From Xanthostigma xanthostigma (Eukaryota; Arthropoda; Insecta; Raphidioptera; Raphidiidae): 64,000 bases of DNA. Where the stretch lies: contig OY754475.1 in the NCBI GenBank assembly GCA_963575645.1, positions 1,178,001 to 1,242,000 on the forward strand. The letters are read 5' to 3'. The notes beneath the pieces were generated by a model that was given only the letters and a program-made list of their open reading frames with translations, was not told where the DNA came from and did no database searches. The translations under genes were made by a program, and so were the position numbers. Positions 24,811-36,203 of this stretch are shown one piece after another (position 1 is the stretch's first letter; each line of letters opens with the position of its first letter).

Positions 24811-25344
24811 GTTGTTTATTTTTCATTCGCACATATTTCAACCTTAATTTTTAACCCCTTTTGTAGTCCGGGATTATCTCCGTCGTAATAAACATTAATA
24901 AAATTCGGATTATAAAAAAGCAGTGCGTCGGGCGTATTTTTAACTCTGTGTTCAAATAAATCAATCGGAATTGTTTTGAAGCGTTTATAATGAATCCGAC
25001 TTAGAAGCTATACCTACGCGCGTACCGTGTTTGTGCATAAATTATGGATTAGCGTGACGTAACAATGAGTTATTTCTGACAATATTGTATAAGATTGGAA
25101 CAATCTGCCTATGGAGATATACGATTTGCGCGGATACGTACATTATAGGCAGAGAGCGTAATCAATTAATCAATATATTATGTGTAGAGCGGTGAGATCG
25201 ATTCAGAATTATGCTCTGTCTAAATTAAATCGACGATGACGTGGCGAAGGCATCGGTTCCCTCTACCATTGATATTTATAACTAGTTTTTACTAAGGGCT
25301 TCGCATTAACATAGAAATCGCCTTGAAAACCATCGCGTAGGGAC
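24811..25344. other. Non-coding DNA
   Basis: No gene or repeat is recognised. Confidence 0.4.
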
Positions 25345-25825
25345 TTTTTTCATGGCGAAATTCCGGGTATTTTCGAGTTAGATTTCCGGGATTTTTCGGG
25401 TCAAATTTCCTGTTTTTTCAGAGTAAATTGCCGGTTTTTTTTCGGGGCAAATTTCCAGGTTTTTTTCGCGGCAAATGTGCAGGTTTTTCGGGGCAAATTT
25501 ATGGATTTTTTCGGGGTAAATTTCCTGTTTCTTTCAGAGCAAATTGCCGGTTTTTTTTCGGGGCAAGTTTCCAGGTTTTTTTCGCGGCAAATTTGCAGTT
25601 TTTTCGTTGCAAATTTGTGGATTTTTTCGGGGTAAATTTCCTGTTTTTTCAGAGCAAATTGCCGGGTTTTTTCGGGGCAAATTTCCAGGTTTTTTTCGCG
25701 GCAAATTTGCAGGTTTTCTCGGGGCAAATTAGCGTGGTTTTTCGGGGTAAATTTACAGGTTTTTTTCAGAGCAAATTTCCGTAGTTTTTCAGGGCAAATT
25801 TACGAGTTTTTTTTTCGATATCTGC
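25345..25825. repeat. Minisatellite with 116-bp higher-order unit
   Basis: A unit of about 29 bp built on TTTTTTCGGGGCAAATTTCC is repeated about 16 times. Four variant units make a higher-order repeat of 115-116 bp: the phrase CCTGTTT-x-TTTCAGAG recurs at 25409, 25524 and 25640. Long frames on both strands (25428-25784 plus, 25401-25727 minus) arise from this repetition and are not evidence of a protein. Confidence 0.9.
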
Positions 25826-25829
25826 TCAA

Positions 25830-26470
25830 CAGATCGGGATAAAAATAATTAAATTAGGTCACAAACTAACTGCATCTAAAATTTCATGTGCTACCTTTGA
25901 ATTCGTTGAGATCAATATAGGTTAGGATTGCGAGCGATATTTGTTTGTTTTCAATCTAATTGAGACGCGGTGTCGTGTCGTATCGAACCGTTCTCGATAA
26001 ACCTTATTGAACTTATATCTATATACTCTTAACGATGCCTTACGTACTGCATTTCTATAACAGTCTATTTCTATATAGAACAAAAATCAGCTGTAATTGA
26101 ATTTCTCTGAATGGTTTTCTATCGTTGCGTTGCTTGATATTTAAATCTTAGATAGACTTTCAATCAAATACGCTTATCAATAAATGAAATCAAGCGTTGC
26201 TCTATGCATTCGTTAGTTTTCAAACAGCTGAGCTTTTCTTTTGATATATAAATCTAGCAGTCGCTTGTGTAATGTCTTAAAGAATTTCATGTATTAACTC
26301 TTTACTGTTCGTTTGGATCGTATCGATAAGTTGTTGAGCGTTTGTAATGTGCAATCTATCTTAATCTAAGTTTTGTTTACGAGTTGGCATTTTAATGTGA
26401 ATTTTAAACAACTGTAAAATGTTAGTTTTATTTATTTCAAGTTATTAATATCCTTTTTCTATTGTTACAG
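25830..26470. other. AT-rich DNA
   Basis: No gene is supported. The motif AGTTGTTGAGCGTTTGTAAT (26330-26349) is another inverted relative of the recurring dispersed motif. Confidence 0.4.
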
Positions 26471-26545
26471 GTGAGCCAATTTTCTTCCTTAGAAGTGACA
26501 AATCTTCCCGCAGTTCTTCTAGAAAATTGCAAGAAGTGTTCAAAG
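26471..26545 (+). CDS. Candidate internal exon with a CxxC motif
   Basis: A pyrimidine-rich tract and TTGTTACAG precede a 75-base block that is open in phase 0. It ends TCAAAG before GTATAA, a passable splice donor. The peptide is VSQFSSLEVTN then LPAVLLENCKKCSK. The spacing LP-x7-C-x2-C recalls insect chemosensory proteins (typically LP-x7-C-x2-C-x). The match is short and no neighbouring exon with the other two family cysteines was found. Alternatives are another secreted protein or a chance frame. Confidence 0.2.
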
Positions 26546-26813
26546 GTATAAACATCCGTCAACTTAACGGAACTATTTTGAAATTATTCAACAGAACAAC
26601 TATTTTAACCCCCGACCCACAAACAACGGGTGTTGTGAATACGACGTGGTTAATTGAAGCAAAATTTTTTTTTAAGATCTCTTACTCTTTACAAATCTTT
26701 GATTAACGTCTGAATAGAACTCTTCAAGTAAATAAAATTGTCGACCAATTTTTCTCAGACCATACGATATATTGACAAAAATAATAAAAATACAAATCAA
26801 TATAACACAAGAT

Positions 26814-26845
26814 GACTTTTCGATCCGGATTTGGATCTTCTTCAG
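26814..26845 (-). ncRNA. Hammerhead-like core
   Basis: On the minus strand CTGAAGA, a perfect GATCC/GGATC stem and GAAAAGTC. The last part differs from GAAAC as in the 16354 copy. Confidence 0.45.
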
Positions 26846-27018
26846 AAATATCTAAAAAATATAAAAATTAATTAGTATTAAGTAATAGATTTCACGCAGG
26901 TTTGAAACTTTGAATGATTAAAAAAATAATGAAAAATTAATAACAAACAAAACTTATAAACCGTAGTCATGGATATCAAAGTACCCATAAAGAAAAAATT
27001 ATTTGAAAAAACAAAATA

Positions 27019-27297
27019 TTATTTCAAAATAATATCATGAATATTACTTAAATTTTCCACATCTAATTGAGCATTAAGAGAGTTTTTATTAGATTTTATA
27101 TATAACATTTCCAAAATACTTCTTTTAAAATAATTACTTTCATTATCCAAAATTTTAACACTATCCCAATTAATTTTATGGTTGTAATCAATTTTATGCT
27201 TAGTTACGACATTATGTTTATCAGGGAGTAGTTTATAATTGTTTTGATGCTCTTTAACACGTGTTATATTGATTTGTATTTTTATCATTTTTGTCAA
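27019..27297 (-). pseudogene. Penelope-like GIY-YIG C-terminal remnant
   Basis: The minus-strand frame of 92 codons contains RVKEHQNN, HNVVTKHKIDYNHKINW and VKILDNESNYFKR, then EMLYIKSNKNSLN. This is the second half of the GIY-YIG endonuclease domain and C-terminus of Penelope-type polyproteins, which nick DNA for target-primed reverse transcription. The catalytic GIY-YIG N-terminal part and the reverse transcriptase are missing. It is close in sequence to the remnant at 30472-30687. Confidence 0.75.
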
Positions 27298-27334
27298 TAT
27301 ATCGTATGGTCTGAGAAAAATTGGAGAAAAATTA

Positions 27335-28066
27335 CGTTAACTGATCGGGAAATCAGTTGCCAACTTTTGTCGCACGTCAATCGCGATGTAGTAATCTTGA
27401 ATCGCGCGCGTATTCTGTACAAAAACACTTTCGTAGTTTTTGTTTTTAATTTTCATAATTTTTTTCGAGCGGTTTGAAATTTTTGCTGAAATTCGCAGGT
27501 AATTTTCCGGCGATTTTCATTACAGTATCGAACACGTGTTTAGAGCTGCATTCGATGTTTGGTGTGTATATAGACGGAAGCACTTGGTATATAGCTCTGT
27601 AGGTATTGATGTAGCTCATATATCTTGCATAGCTCTATCCCGGAGCTGTACGCTAGTGTACGAAATGTAATATTAATACCATTACGACGAACCGTACACC
27701 TGCCTCACCAATATAGTTAGGCACATACCTGGATAGGGCTATAATATATTATTATGTACACAAACGTTATTACCTAGAAAATTGATTTTTAAAAACTAAT
27801 TCTAGCTCTAACGTTTCGAATACTGTTTTATCAACATGGAAATAGTAAACCTTGTGCCAGCTTTTTTGGGGCTCTTGGCAAGACCTCATCACTGCCCCCT
27901 CTCCCCTACACTCAATTTTATTAATTAAATAAAGCTACTTATTTCCCCAAAATAACAGTTTTAATAGGTACAACAGAAAACAAATTTTGGAACTAGCTAA
28001 CAAATTTTTAGCTAGGTATGTTTCCACTGATTTCTACGAACAATTTTTAAATTGTGGGTATCTCTT
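27335..28066. other. Non-coding DNA
   Basis: No gene is recognised. Around 27780-27900 a piece with AACGTTTCGAATACTG recalls the palindrome families but is too short to place. Confidence 0.4.
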
Positions 28067-28070
28067 TTAA

Positions 28071-28742
28071 GGAGGTTGAGCCGTTTTACGAAGATAATGA
28101 AAAAAATCTGAAATAAAGTTTTTTTAATAGATTTTTTATGACAAAATTTTCTGTAAAAAATCCAAAAATCATTAGGAGATTTATAAAGTTAAAAATTAAA
28201 AAAAACTTTTACATGTAGTCTTATGGAAAATATGTCAAGCCTAGCATGCAAATTGTTCATTTTATTTTTTTGCAAATAACCAAATAATGTCAGCAGTTCT
28301 ATCTATGTAAAGCATCGATGTCTTACGCATATTTTAATATTTTTTCCAATTTCATTAGGAGACTTTTAATCAATAAAAAAAATTATTAAACCTTAGCACT
28401 TTTCGATTATGGACTTTTATTCTTGACAATTTTAACAATTTTAACTGAATTTTCAACTTTTTAATGATTTAATTTTAATTTTTATTACTTCTAATTTCTT
28501 TTTTTAATTATTTACTGCAAAAAATATGTAAAATACAGATATTTACATAAATTTATTTTTTTTAACCTAACTTTGTACAAAAAATACAAAAGTTAGTCCA
28601 TTAAGTATAAAGTACTAAAATAATTAATATTTATTTATGCCTTTATGACAATAATTTATTGGTATCATCGACTTATAAACTATAAAAGTTCCCATTTACA
28701 ATTCGACTTACTTTTGATTGGGACTGTAACGGATCAACCTCC
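28071..28742. mobile_element. TTAA-target element, copy 2 (complete)
   Basis: The ends are GGAGGTTGAGCCGTT and, inverted at the right, GGAGGTTGATCCGTT. TTAA flanks both sides (28067-28070 and 28743-28746). At 672 bp with no coding it is non-autonomous. TTAA duplication with purine-initial ends fits Kolobok-type elements; piggyBac also uses TTAA but usually starts with pyrimidines. Copy 1 at 12303-12989 is inverted relative to it. Confidence 0.8.
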
Positions 28743-28746
28743 TTAA

Positions 28747-30002
28747 TTTATTGCACAAAATACCGCCCAAAGCTTCTAAAGTATATTTCACAAATTTGTT
28801 TGCTACGTGTTGCGTAGAATTGTCGCTTTATTTATATGAATTTTTTGACCGTATGTTTTGTAAATATTTTTTTCCCTCTACTAATACGAATTTTTATTAC
28901 ATTTCCCGTTTAAAAAAAATCGGTAGAAAAACATAAATATAACTGACGAAAAAGGAGAGTTCATAAAAAATAGACTCGCCGTCGAATTCAGTTCAAAGAA
29001 TAATATCGCACAGAAGAACCTCGCTCTATGAATTTTAAAATAGTTTTTGTAGCCGTAGCTCGACACAAAGACACAGTGTTCCGTGACGTAGACAGATAGA
29101 TAGTGTTTTGTTTCGATAGCCGGCGGCCATTGGTGGTTTTGGTCTTGCTGCATCTTCGTCACGAATATAGAATAGACAGCTTACACTATATATGTCTCTG
29201 ATGTTTTCATATCATGACCGAGGGTCGAAAGCGTGACTTTGTAATGCAAATATTATATATACAAAACCAGTAAATATATATTATATATTGCGGTGGGAAT
29301 TTTTTTACACGAAATGTAAACAGTCAGAGATCTCGAGCACACGTCCATAATCTTGTCATGACTCGCATCCGCAAAAGCTCCGTAACCGGTGTTGCGGAAG
29401 CGGATGTCGCTGATTCCAATGAGCACAAGCAAGACGTCTCGGTCGTATAATTTTTGATGTTCTCTGTATAGAAAGTGCAAGGCGTCTGAAAGACGGTTAA
29501 TAAAAAGCCCCCGTATCCTTTTCAAGAACTCTAATACTGGCTTACATAGACGAGCTACCTTTTTCTTTTTCGCACAGAAGACGCTTGTCACATGGCCCCA
29601 GTTAATTTATCACTCGGCGTGAAGACGGCCCTCCGCACTGAGCGAGTGAAACAGACGTACATTATACGGCGTTCTCTGTGTGACATTTTATTAGCGGCGT
29701 TCACATGACATCTGATGTCGCATCCGCCGACCCCAACGCCCCAATACAGCGGCGTCCACCTCCCACAATATACAGTCGATACAAGGCTTGTCTGCGGTCC
29801 ATTCAATCGAAGACGAATGTTTCTTTTTTTTCTACGAATGTTTGAATTGTTCTTTTAAACTCAACGCGACAGTTGATTGACGCCGGACAAGTTATGAACG
29901 AAATTTAGATAATGGAGTTGAGAAGTTCCAATGTTTTTACGCGACAGCTGTCACGAATTATAAACAAACAAAAAATAAAACATTATTTTATTTGGTTTTA
30001 AA
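28747..30002. other. Non-coding DNA, no gene recognised
   Basis: Frames at 28881-29162 and 29253-29591 (minus) show no recognisable domain. The part 29330-29800 is more GC-rich and could repay an RNA-seq check, but nothing in it can be named. Confidence 0.35.
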
Positions 30003-30068
30003 ATCTAACGTCTGAATAGAACTCTTCAAATAAATAAAATTGTCGACCAATTTTTTTCAGACTGTATA

Positions 30069-30299
30069 CAGTGTAATCTCACTAATCCGGCACTATTAAA
30101 AACCGGTGTTTCCCGGATTATTGGAATGTTCGGATTACTGGATTATAGTGAAAAAGTCATAGGTAATGAATAAAATAAAGCATTCCATAGAGGGAATAAA
30201 TGTATATAGGTATAGAGGAGCGAGGGAGGCGTGGGCGGAGGGTGCCGGATTATTGGACGTGCTGATCTATTGAAGTGCCGGATTAGTGAGATTATACTG
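30069..30299. mobile_element. pogo/Tigger-like MITE inside Penelope copy
   Basis: This 231-bp element has ends CAGTGTAATCTCACTAATCC and the inverse of CAGTATAATCTCACTAATCC, flanked by TA at 30067-30068 and 30300-30301. Motifs of the form TCCGGATTATTGG occur near both ends. No transposase is encoded. It splits the Penelope terminal repeat, so it is younger. Confidence 0.88.
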
Positions 30300-30340
30300 T
30301 ATTGACAAAAATAAAATTATAAATCAAAAATACAAAAGAT

Positions 30341-30372
30341 GACGTTTCGATCTGGATTTAGATCTTCTTCAG
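30341..30372 (-). ncRNA. Hammerhead-like core
   Basis: Minus strand: CTGAAGA, stem GATCT/AGATC (the loop-side pair replaced by compensatory bases), then GAAACGTC. GAAACGTC is the classic Penelope hammerhead ending. Stem I remains unproven. Confidence 0.5.
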
Positions 30373-30471
30373 AAATAATCTAAAAATATAAAAAATTAAT
30401 TAGTATAATATAATGCGGAAGTGAATTAATAAATTATCGAAAATTATGAAAAATTAATAACAACCAATTGT

Positions 30472-30687
30472 TTAATAAGTAGTCATGGATATCAAAATCC
30501 TAATACCTTTTTTGAAGTAATTTGTTTCATTATCCAAAATTTTAATATTAACCCAATTAATTTTATGGTCATATTCGATTTTATGTTTAGTAACGACATT
30601 ATGCTTATCAGGTAGTAATTTATGATTGCTTTGGTGTTCTTTTATTCGTGTTTTAAGCGCTCTTTTTGTTTGCCCAATGTAATTCAT
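30472..30687 (-). pseudogene. Penelope-like GIY-YIG remnant
   Basis: The minus-strand frame opens with NYIGQTKRALKTRIKEHQ and contains HNVVTKHKIEYDHKINW and VKILDNETNYFKK-like residues. The YIGQT motif is the second half of the GIY-YIG signature, with the downstream arginine and glutamate context present. The copy ends abruptly after NYFKK and lacks the reverse transcriptase. It is paralogous to 27019-27297. Confidence 0.8.
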
Positions 30688-30690
30688 AAT

Positions 30691-31651
30691 ACAATTTTAT
30701 TTTGCTTTTGTTCCAAAATTACCTGATGATTTTACAGTTCAAAATTAACGTAGAAAATTCTGATATATTTTTTTCAATCGATTGAATTTTTTGCAGAAAC
30801 AATCGCCAAGTGTCGTCAGCGAAAGAAAATAACTTTGTCCGTCATTAAATCGGCGAGCAAGTTATTAATAAAAGTGAAAAGCTGACTTAGCACAAGCTAT
30901 TTGTCGGAAAAATATATTTTGAATTACGCCCTTCGGATTTAGCGAGGCAGTAGTAGACTCAGCGGTATTTTGATAACGTCATTTGGTGGGATAAGAATTT
31001 TTTCACTCGTGAGATCTGTTCTTTCTGCAATCCTGTCATAAAATTATCTGACGAAGGTGATATTAATTACATTATTATCTACATTGTGCAGTTTGTGATA
31101 AATTTTATCACATTTTTTTTAATTTTCTGTTGAATAAGGTGTAATAACAGACGTAAAATCTTATCTCCTTTATGAGAATCGAGAATATCAGAGTGAGCGT
31201 TGGCCGGCAGTAAAATAAATTTATTGTACTTTTAATGTGATTGGTTTACCGTTTAAAAACCTCACCGCGTTACGTCGTTGCCTTATAACCAATACGTCAT
31301 AAAAAATCGACATTGCCTTTTAAATTTTTCTATTATAGCATCTATTGCAAGTTTTTAATTTTCCAGTCGATAATACATTTATTTTTATTATTGCAAAATC
31401 TATACAAATATTGGATAAACTAGAAAAGTCCTTGGCCTGGTTTAAAAAAATAATAATTTTAGCCCTCCAGAAGTATTTTTTTGTATTTTGACTCTTATAC
31501 CATTTATAACTATAGGTATACCAAATTTGAAGTCGATTACTGGGAAAAATTAACTTAAACATACAAACAGACAGATAGACATTGACGTTCCTTTTTTTCT
31601 AAAAGTCTAAAAATTAATGTAAAAAAGCAAAGTAGTTAAAATAATATTGCA
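30691..31651. other. Non-coding DNA upstream of the tRNA pair
   Basis: No gene is recognised. The 80-codon minus frame at 31320-31562 has no domain. Confidence 0.4.
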
Positions 31652-31723
31652 AGGTTCCACCGAGATTTGAACTCGGATCGCTGGATTCAAAGTCCAGAGT
31701 GCTAACCATTACACCATGGAACC
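31652..31723 (-). tRNA. tRNA-Gln (anticodon TTG)
   Basis: A 72-base gene on the minus strand folds as a standard cloverleaf. The acceptor GGTTCCA pairs with TGGAACC. The D arm contains GTGTAATGGTTAGC (A box), the anticodon stem is CTGGA/TCCAG with TTG (plus 31688-31690), and the T arm is CCGAGTTCAAATCTCGG (B box). The TTG anticodon reads CAA. A T-run lies a short way downstream as a possible Pol III terminator. No intron and no encoded CCA, as usual in eukaryotes. Confidence 0.95.
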
Positions 31724-31915
31724 GATGGGCGAACACGACCGAAACATAAGTCTAGTGTTGTAGCATCTTCGGCAGTGACTGAGCCAATCTTATTTGATAA
31801 AAAAGTATTTAATAAACCTCCATTAAAGTTTTAAAATTTCGATATTTTAATTTCATAAATTATTTTTTCATTAATATAAAACTGAATCGCATCAAAAAAA
31901 GCAAAACAATTCTGC

Positions 31916-31987
31916 AGGTTCCACCGAGATTTGAACTCGGATCGCTGGATTCAGAGTCCAGAGTGCTAACCATTACACCATGGAACC
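31916..31987 (-). tRNA. tRNA-Gln (anticodon CTG)
   Basis: It is identical in layout to the neighbouring tRNA-Gln, differing at the anticodon CTG (plus 31952-31954), which reads CAG. The gene lies about 190 bases to the right on the same strand. TTTT followed by a longer T-run lies downstream on the minus strand and fits Pol III termination. A 78-codon minus frame across it is an artefact of the tRNA sequence. The two genes probably arose by local duplication with anticodon change. Confidence 0.95.
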
Positions 31988-32924
31988 AGTTGGCTGCAGG
32001 CGGCTCCCTAATGGTTCTTTTCGTGTCGCTCCTTGATGCACTTACAAAGTTAAAAAAAAAATTCTTTATTAATTTATTTTTCTGCAATATTTTCATTTTT
32101 TAGGAATAAGACATATGCATAAAACTCCAAATTGGTTAAAATTTTTAATTCGAAATATATTTTAGTTCTTGATCATAACGTAATGGTTATTTGTATTAAT
32201 CTAATCACTGAAAAAAATACAAATAATAAAAAAGAAATGTAGAAAATAAGCGCTATTTTCGAATTTTCAAAACGCATCGTGACGTCAGAGTATATATCAA
32301 CAACAGTTTTCATGACGACTGTGTCGTCTCACAGTAAGATTATGTCAGTATTTAGAGAAAACAACAAATAAACTTCATTTAGCACATTGACAATTTGACA
32401 TCAAGGTTGGCATGCATCGTATATCATGACGTCACATAAGCCCGCGAACATGGCCGATTGTTTAAACTGTCTATTTTTGAATGTGGAATTTAATATTTTT
32501 TTTCTTATGATAATATTACATTTTTAAATGATTATCAATTTTTTTCCGTATTATGGTTGACTAAATAATCTATTAAAAATATAAAAAAAAATCATGCATA
32601 TGACCTATTATCGTTTTTTATATTTTTAAAAGGATCAAAAAAGATCCTTCCTAAAACGTCAGTTTGTTATTCTATTATTAATTAATACATATAAAACAGT
32701 AACTTAACGTCGACTATAATATCTGTTTCGAATATTTTCTATGATATCTCTTCAAAAATTGTGTCTATCTGTCTGTACTTTGCATTACAATTATAGATAG
32801 AAACTTTAATATCAGTCGTTACTCAGACTTAAAGTACAGGATACCGTTTGCCCGGCTACATCCGGCTTAATATGCTATGCATTATAATTTAAAGAAAATC
32901 AAGTTGTTGGAAAACATTTTTAAT
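31988..32924. other. AT-rich DNA, no gene
   Basis: Two TGACGTCA-type sites occur (near 32280 and 32428). Nothing else is supported. Confidence 0.4.
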
Positions 32925-33297
32925 AAAAAAACAGTTGTGTGGTTTTAAGAAACCACGACGCAAGTGAAACTTTTATTGGATTGTAGGCGTTGGATTGTAG
33001 ACACTTATCCATCACGATTAATTATAAACAACAATATTCACATGAATACACGAATAAAAACATGTAAACACTGTACAGCACTTGCCCGCATGACAGACTG
33101 ACTATGTGTTATACATACTACACGGTCAGCTGATGCTAACCATGGGCGCCGCCATATTGGCCTTGGCTGCTCTACCGAGCGCCTACTCCGAACGCCTTTC
33201 ACTTTATCCCCCTACTCCGCGGCCGCCTGTAATGCGACATGCAACAGACGGCCAGAAAAATTCGGGGCGATAGAATAAAAGTTTCACTTTAAAAAAT
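32925..33297 (+). repeat. Left long inverted repeat
   Basis: Pairs with 35684-36044. It includes a GC-rich core with CCATGGGCGCCGCCATATTG and CCGCGGCCGCCTGTAATGCG. The two arms differ by only a few bases and small indels. Confidence 0.9.
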
Positions 33298-33794
33298 ATC
33301 TTAGTTGAAATCTTAATCCAAAATACTGTTATTCATCGATATTAAAAAAATCGAGCTGAAACGATTCCATCTTCAGAAAAAAATGCGTAGGTACTGCGCA
33401 TTAATACTTCGAGATCATATATTTTCCTCCCCATTCATTCAGAGTTCAGTACACAAGTCCATCAAATCAAGGCGGACTCAACATGATCATGACACCGCCA
33501 TGTATTAAAGAAGCCCTGTCCGGCCGTACACATTGATATAGCTGAGTTGGCATAGCACTGGCGACGTCGTCCTACCCACCCCTGCCTTAACCACCCCTGG
33601 CCAGGCCGCGTATAATATAACCCCTTCTGTTAACTCACACAGCACCTGCCAACCGAATCATCTGCCAACACCACCACCGCCGAACAGACCCTCCTTATAT
33701 ATATCCAACTTCACTTTCATCATTAGTGAATGTAGGTGGCGTTGAATGGTGGTGCATTACCGATAATCAAAGGTGGCCATGACTTCACTACGGA

Positions 33795-34490
33795 ACGAAG
33801 GGCTTTTAAACTTTGCCGTGCAGCGAGCGCTTGATTACTGCGCGAACTTATATAGACTAAACTTTGCCGTACAGCAAGCGCTTAATAACTGCGCGAACTT
33901 ATATAATATGTAGAACGAAAAGTTTTTGAAACTTTGCCGTACAGCAAGCGCTTGATTACTGCGCGAATTTAATACTTATATAGAACGGAACGTTTTTAAA
34001 CTTTGCTGTACAGCAAGCGCTTGATTACTGCGTGAACTTATATAGATTAAACTTTGCCGTACAGCAAGCGCTTAATAACTGCGCGAACTTATATATGTAG
34101 AACAAAAAGTTTTTGAAACTTTGCCGTACAGCAAGCGCTTGATTACTGCGCGAGTTTAATATATAGAACGGAACGTTTTTAAACTTTGTTGTACAGCAAG
34201 CGCTTAATAACTGCGCGAACTTACATAATTGTAGAACAAAAAGTTTTTGAAACTTTACCGTACAGCAAGCGCTTAATCACTGTGCGAACTTAATATATAG
34301 AACGGAACGTTTTGAAACTTTGACCGTACAGCAAGCGCTTAATAACTGCGCGAACTTATATATGTAGAACGAAAAGTTTTTGAAACTTAGTCGTACAGCA
34401 AGCGCTTGATTACTGCGCGAACTTAATATATAGAACGGAACGTTTTTAAACTTTGCTGTATTTCGAGCGCTTGATTACTGCGCGAATTTA
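33795..34490. repeat. Minisatellite, units 51-70 bp, 11 copies
   Basis: The core phrase ACTTTGCCGTACAGCAAGCG then CTTRATAACTGCGCG recurs at about 33821, 33872, 33942, 34011, 34062, 34129, 34194, 34263, 34329, 34396 and 34461. Units alternate between variants starting GAACGGAACGTTTTTAAAC, GTAGAACGAAAAGTTTTTG and a short form, suggesting multi-unit duplications. A single degenerate unit lies at about 34760-34790. Confidence 0.92.
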
Positions 34491-34535
34491 TAATAACGAA
34501 GTGTCGCACGGAATAAATACTAATCATCTATTCAA

Positions 34536-34578
34536 TAAATTTATTGAAGAGTTCTAATCAGACGTTAATCAAAGATTT
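34536..34578. mobile_element. Solo Penelope tail fragment
   Basis: TTGAAGAGTTCTAATCAGAC followed by GTTAATCAAAGATTTG matches the end of the Penelope-like copy at 10137-10172. Only about 43 bp remain. Confidence 0.6.
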
Positions 34579-34579
34579 G

Positions 34580-35683
34580 ACTAATCATCTATGACTATGG
34601 CTTAAAGAAAGGGCGTTTTAAGATTTAGATTTTAGTTTTAAAAGTTATGTTAGAGAACAAAAGTTTTAAAAAAATATTTTAGAAGAGGGTGTTAAGCGCG
34701 TGAAAACTTTAAACATCGTTGACTGCGATTACTAGAACAGCGGGTTTGTAAACTATATCCTGCATTCAGCGCTTGATAACTGCGTGAATTCCAAAACGTT
34801 TTTTTGCCCCATATTCGAAGTAAACCTGTTTTGTTTGAGTCTAAATGTCGAAAAAGATGTAATATTTGAAGAAAAACGAATAATGAATAGTTTTAAGAAA
34901 TTTTACGGTCAGTATATAGTTGCAGATGCTTGTTTTTTACGAACGCGATGTTCTGAAAGTCGTGAAGTAATCAAAAAAACGGATCTTAATCCGTTATTAG
35001 ACTGGTTTTATATAGAAATCGTATGTCGCTTCGCGTAATAACTAATAGGTCACTGAAAATGCTGAAGGACGCTTCATCGTGAGGATAATGCTTCGAGTCA
35101 TAAATGAACTTGTACCGGTGAAAACAGATCTTTATACAGGGCTGGCTTATACAAAATAAAACTTTTTTAAAAACGATTTTTTGATTAAAAAATATAAAGA
35201 CCACCATTGCTAAGGTTGTCTTTTCACTTGATTAATTATTTTTAACAATAAACCGAAATTCAATAAATTGTGGATATTTTTATGACATCACACTAAATGG
35301 ACGCGTATTTAAAAATATTTTTTACATTTTATTTTAAAAGTAAACTTCTATAAATATAAATTGTCGATTCATCCATCTTCAACTATATGACACTGTTGGG
35401 TTTCCTGCTTTATCGGCCATCCATCGACTCGGCTGCAGATTCAAGACACGTCTAAATGATTGAGTACTTTAGACCTGCCCCCGTCTCTTCAACCCCTCAA
35501 CTATAGTACGTATGTTTGACGGAGATAGTGAATGGGTTATTCACCAGTCACAAATCTTTAACAGTGTCTACTTATCTTCTACTGTTTTTATTTTATTTTC
35601 TTGTTCGTTTTATGTCAAACGTTCCAAAACTTTAAATCTATAATATTACTAACCGATCATTATTGCACCGATTTTTTTTCTTT
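34580..35683. other. Interior of the long-TIR element
   Basis: Frames at 34784-35038 (plus) and 34986-35207 (minus) overlap and lack known domains. Nothing supports a transposase. Confidence 0.4.
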
Positions 35684-36044
35684 TTTAAAGTGAAACTTTT
35701 ATTCTATCGCCCCGAATTTTTCTGGCCGACTGTTGCATGTCGCATTACAGGCGGCCGCGGAGTAGGGGTAAAGTGAAAGGCGTTCGGAGTAGGCGCTCAG
35801 TAGAGCAGCCAAGGCCAATATGGCGGCGCCCATGGTTAGCATCAGCTAACCGTGTAGTAACACATAGTCAGTCTGTCATGCGGGCAAGTGCTGTACAGTG
35901 TTTACCTGTTTTTATTCGTGTATTCATGTGAATATTGTTGTTTATAATTAATCGTGATGGATAAGTGTCTACAATCCAACGCCTACAATCCAATAAAAGT
36001 TTCACTTGCGTCGTGGTTTCTTAAAACCACACAACTGTTTTTTT
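35684..36044 (-). repeat. Right long inverted repeat
   Basis: Inverse of 32925-33297, ending CCACACAACTGTTTTTTT. A plus-strand frame at 35737-35931 is a by-product of the GC-rich core. Confidence 0.9.
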
Positions 36045-36073
36045 GTTTATATTAATCGGATCAGTCGTTTTGT

Positions 36074-36203
36074 GAATAATAATAATAATGCGTTTAACGT
36101 CCGTTTCTCAACTTTATGTCATAACAGACACCACTCGCACCATTACTATTTTTTTTCTACCCACACTTCCCGTTATTTTCTACAATTTTTAAACTTGAAC
36201 TTA
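36074..36203. repeat. Dispersed repeat, copy 2
   Basis: Matches 17326-17450. It lies just outside the right arm of the long-TIR element. Confidence 0.6.

Larger units (their letters stand above)
26693..27334 (-). mobile_element. Penelope-like element fragment
   Basis: From the plus-strand left side it reads: the tail CTTTGATTAACGTCTGAATA, terminal-repeat sequence with a hammerhead-like core, a short AT-rich spacer, then a minus-strand coding remnant of the GIY-YIG endonuclease. The right side ends with an inverted copy of CAATATATCGTATGGTCTGA. The pair of facing terminal repeats brackets the fragment. Reverse transcriptase sequence is absent. Confidence 0.8.
30003..30690 (-). mobile_element. 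Penelope-like element fragment, interrupted
   Basis: The left side has TAACGTCTGAATAGAACTCT and the terminal repeat TTGTCGACCAATTTTTTTCA. The repeat is interrupted at 30069-30299 by a pogo-like MITE and resumes with TATTGACAAAAATAAAATTA. A hammerhead-like core and a GIY-YIG remnant follow, as in the 26.7-kb copy. Reverse transcriptase is absent. Confidence 0.8.
32925..36044. mobile_element. 3.1-kb long-TIR (foldback-like) element
   Basis: Arms of about 365-370 bp at 32925-33297 and 35684-36044 are near-perfect inverted copies. Each starts at the outside with AAAAAAACAGTTGTGTGG, followed by a small hairpin GTGGTTTTAAGAAACCAC. Each arm is itself bounded by AGTGAAACTTTTATT and its inverse. The 2.4-kb interior holds a minisatellite (33795-34490), a solo Penelope tail and unique DNA without recognisable transposase. 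No clear target duplication is visible. Long TIRs plus internal tandem repeats resemble foldback or Galileo-type elements. Alternatively, two inverted MITE insertions bracket unrelated DNA. Confidence 0.65.
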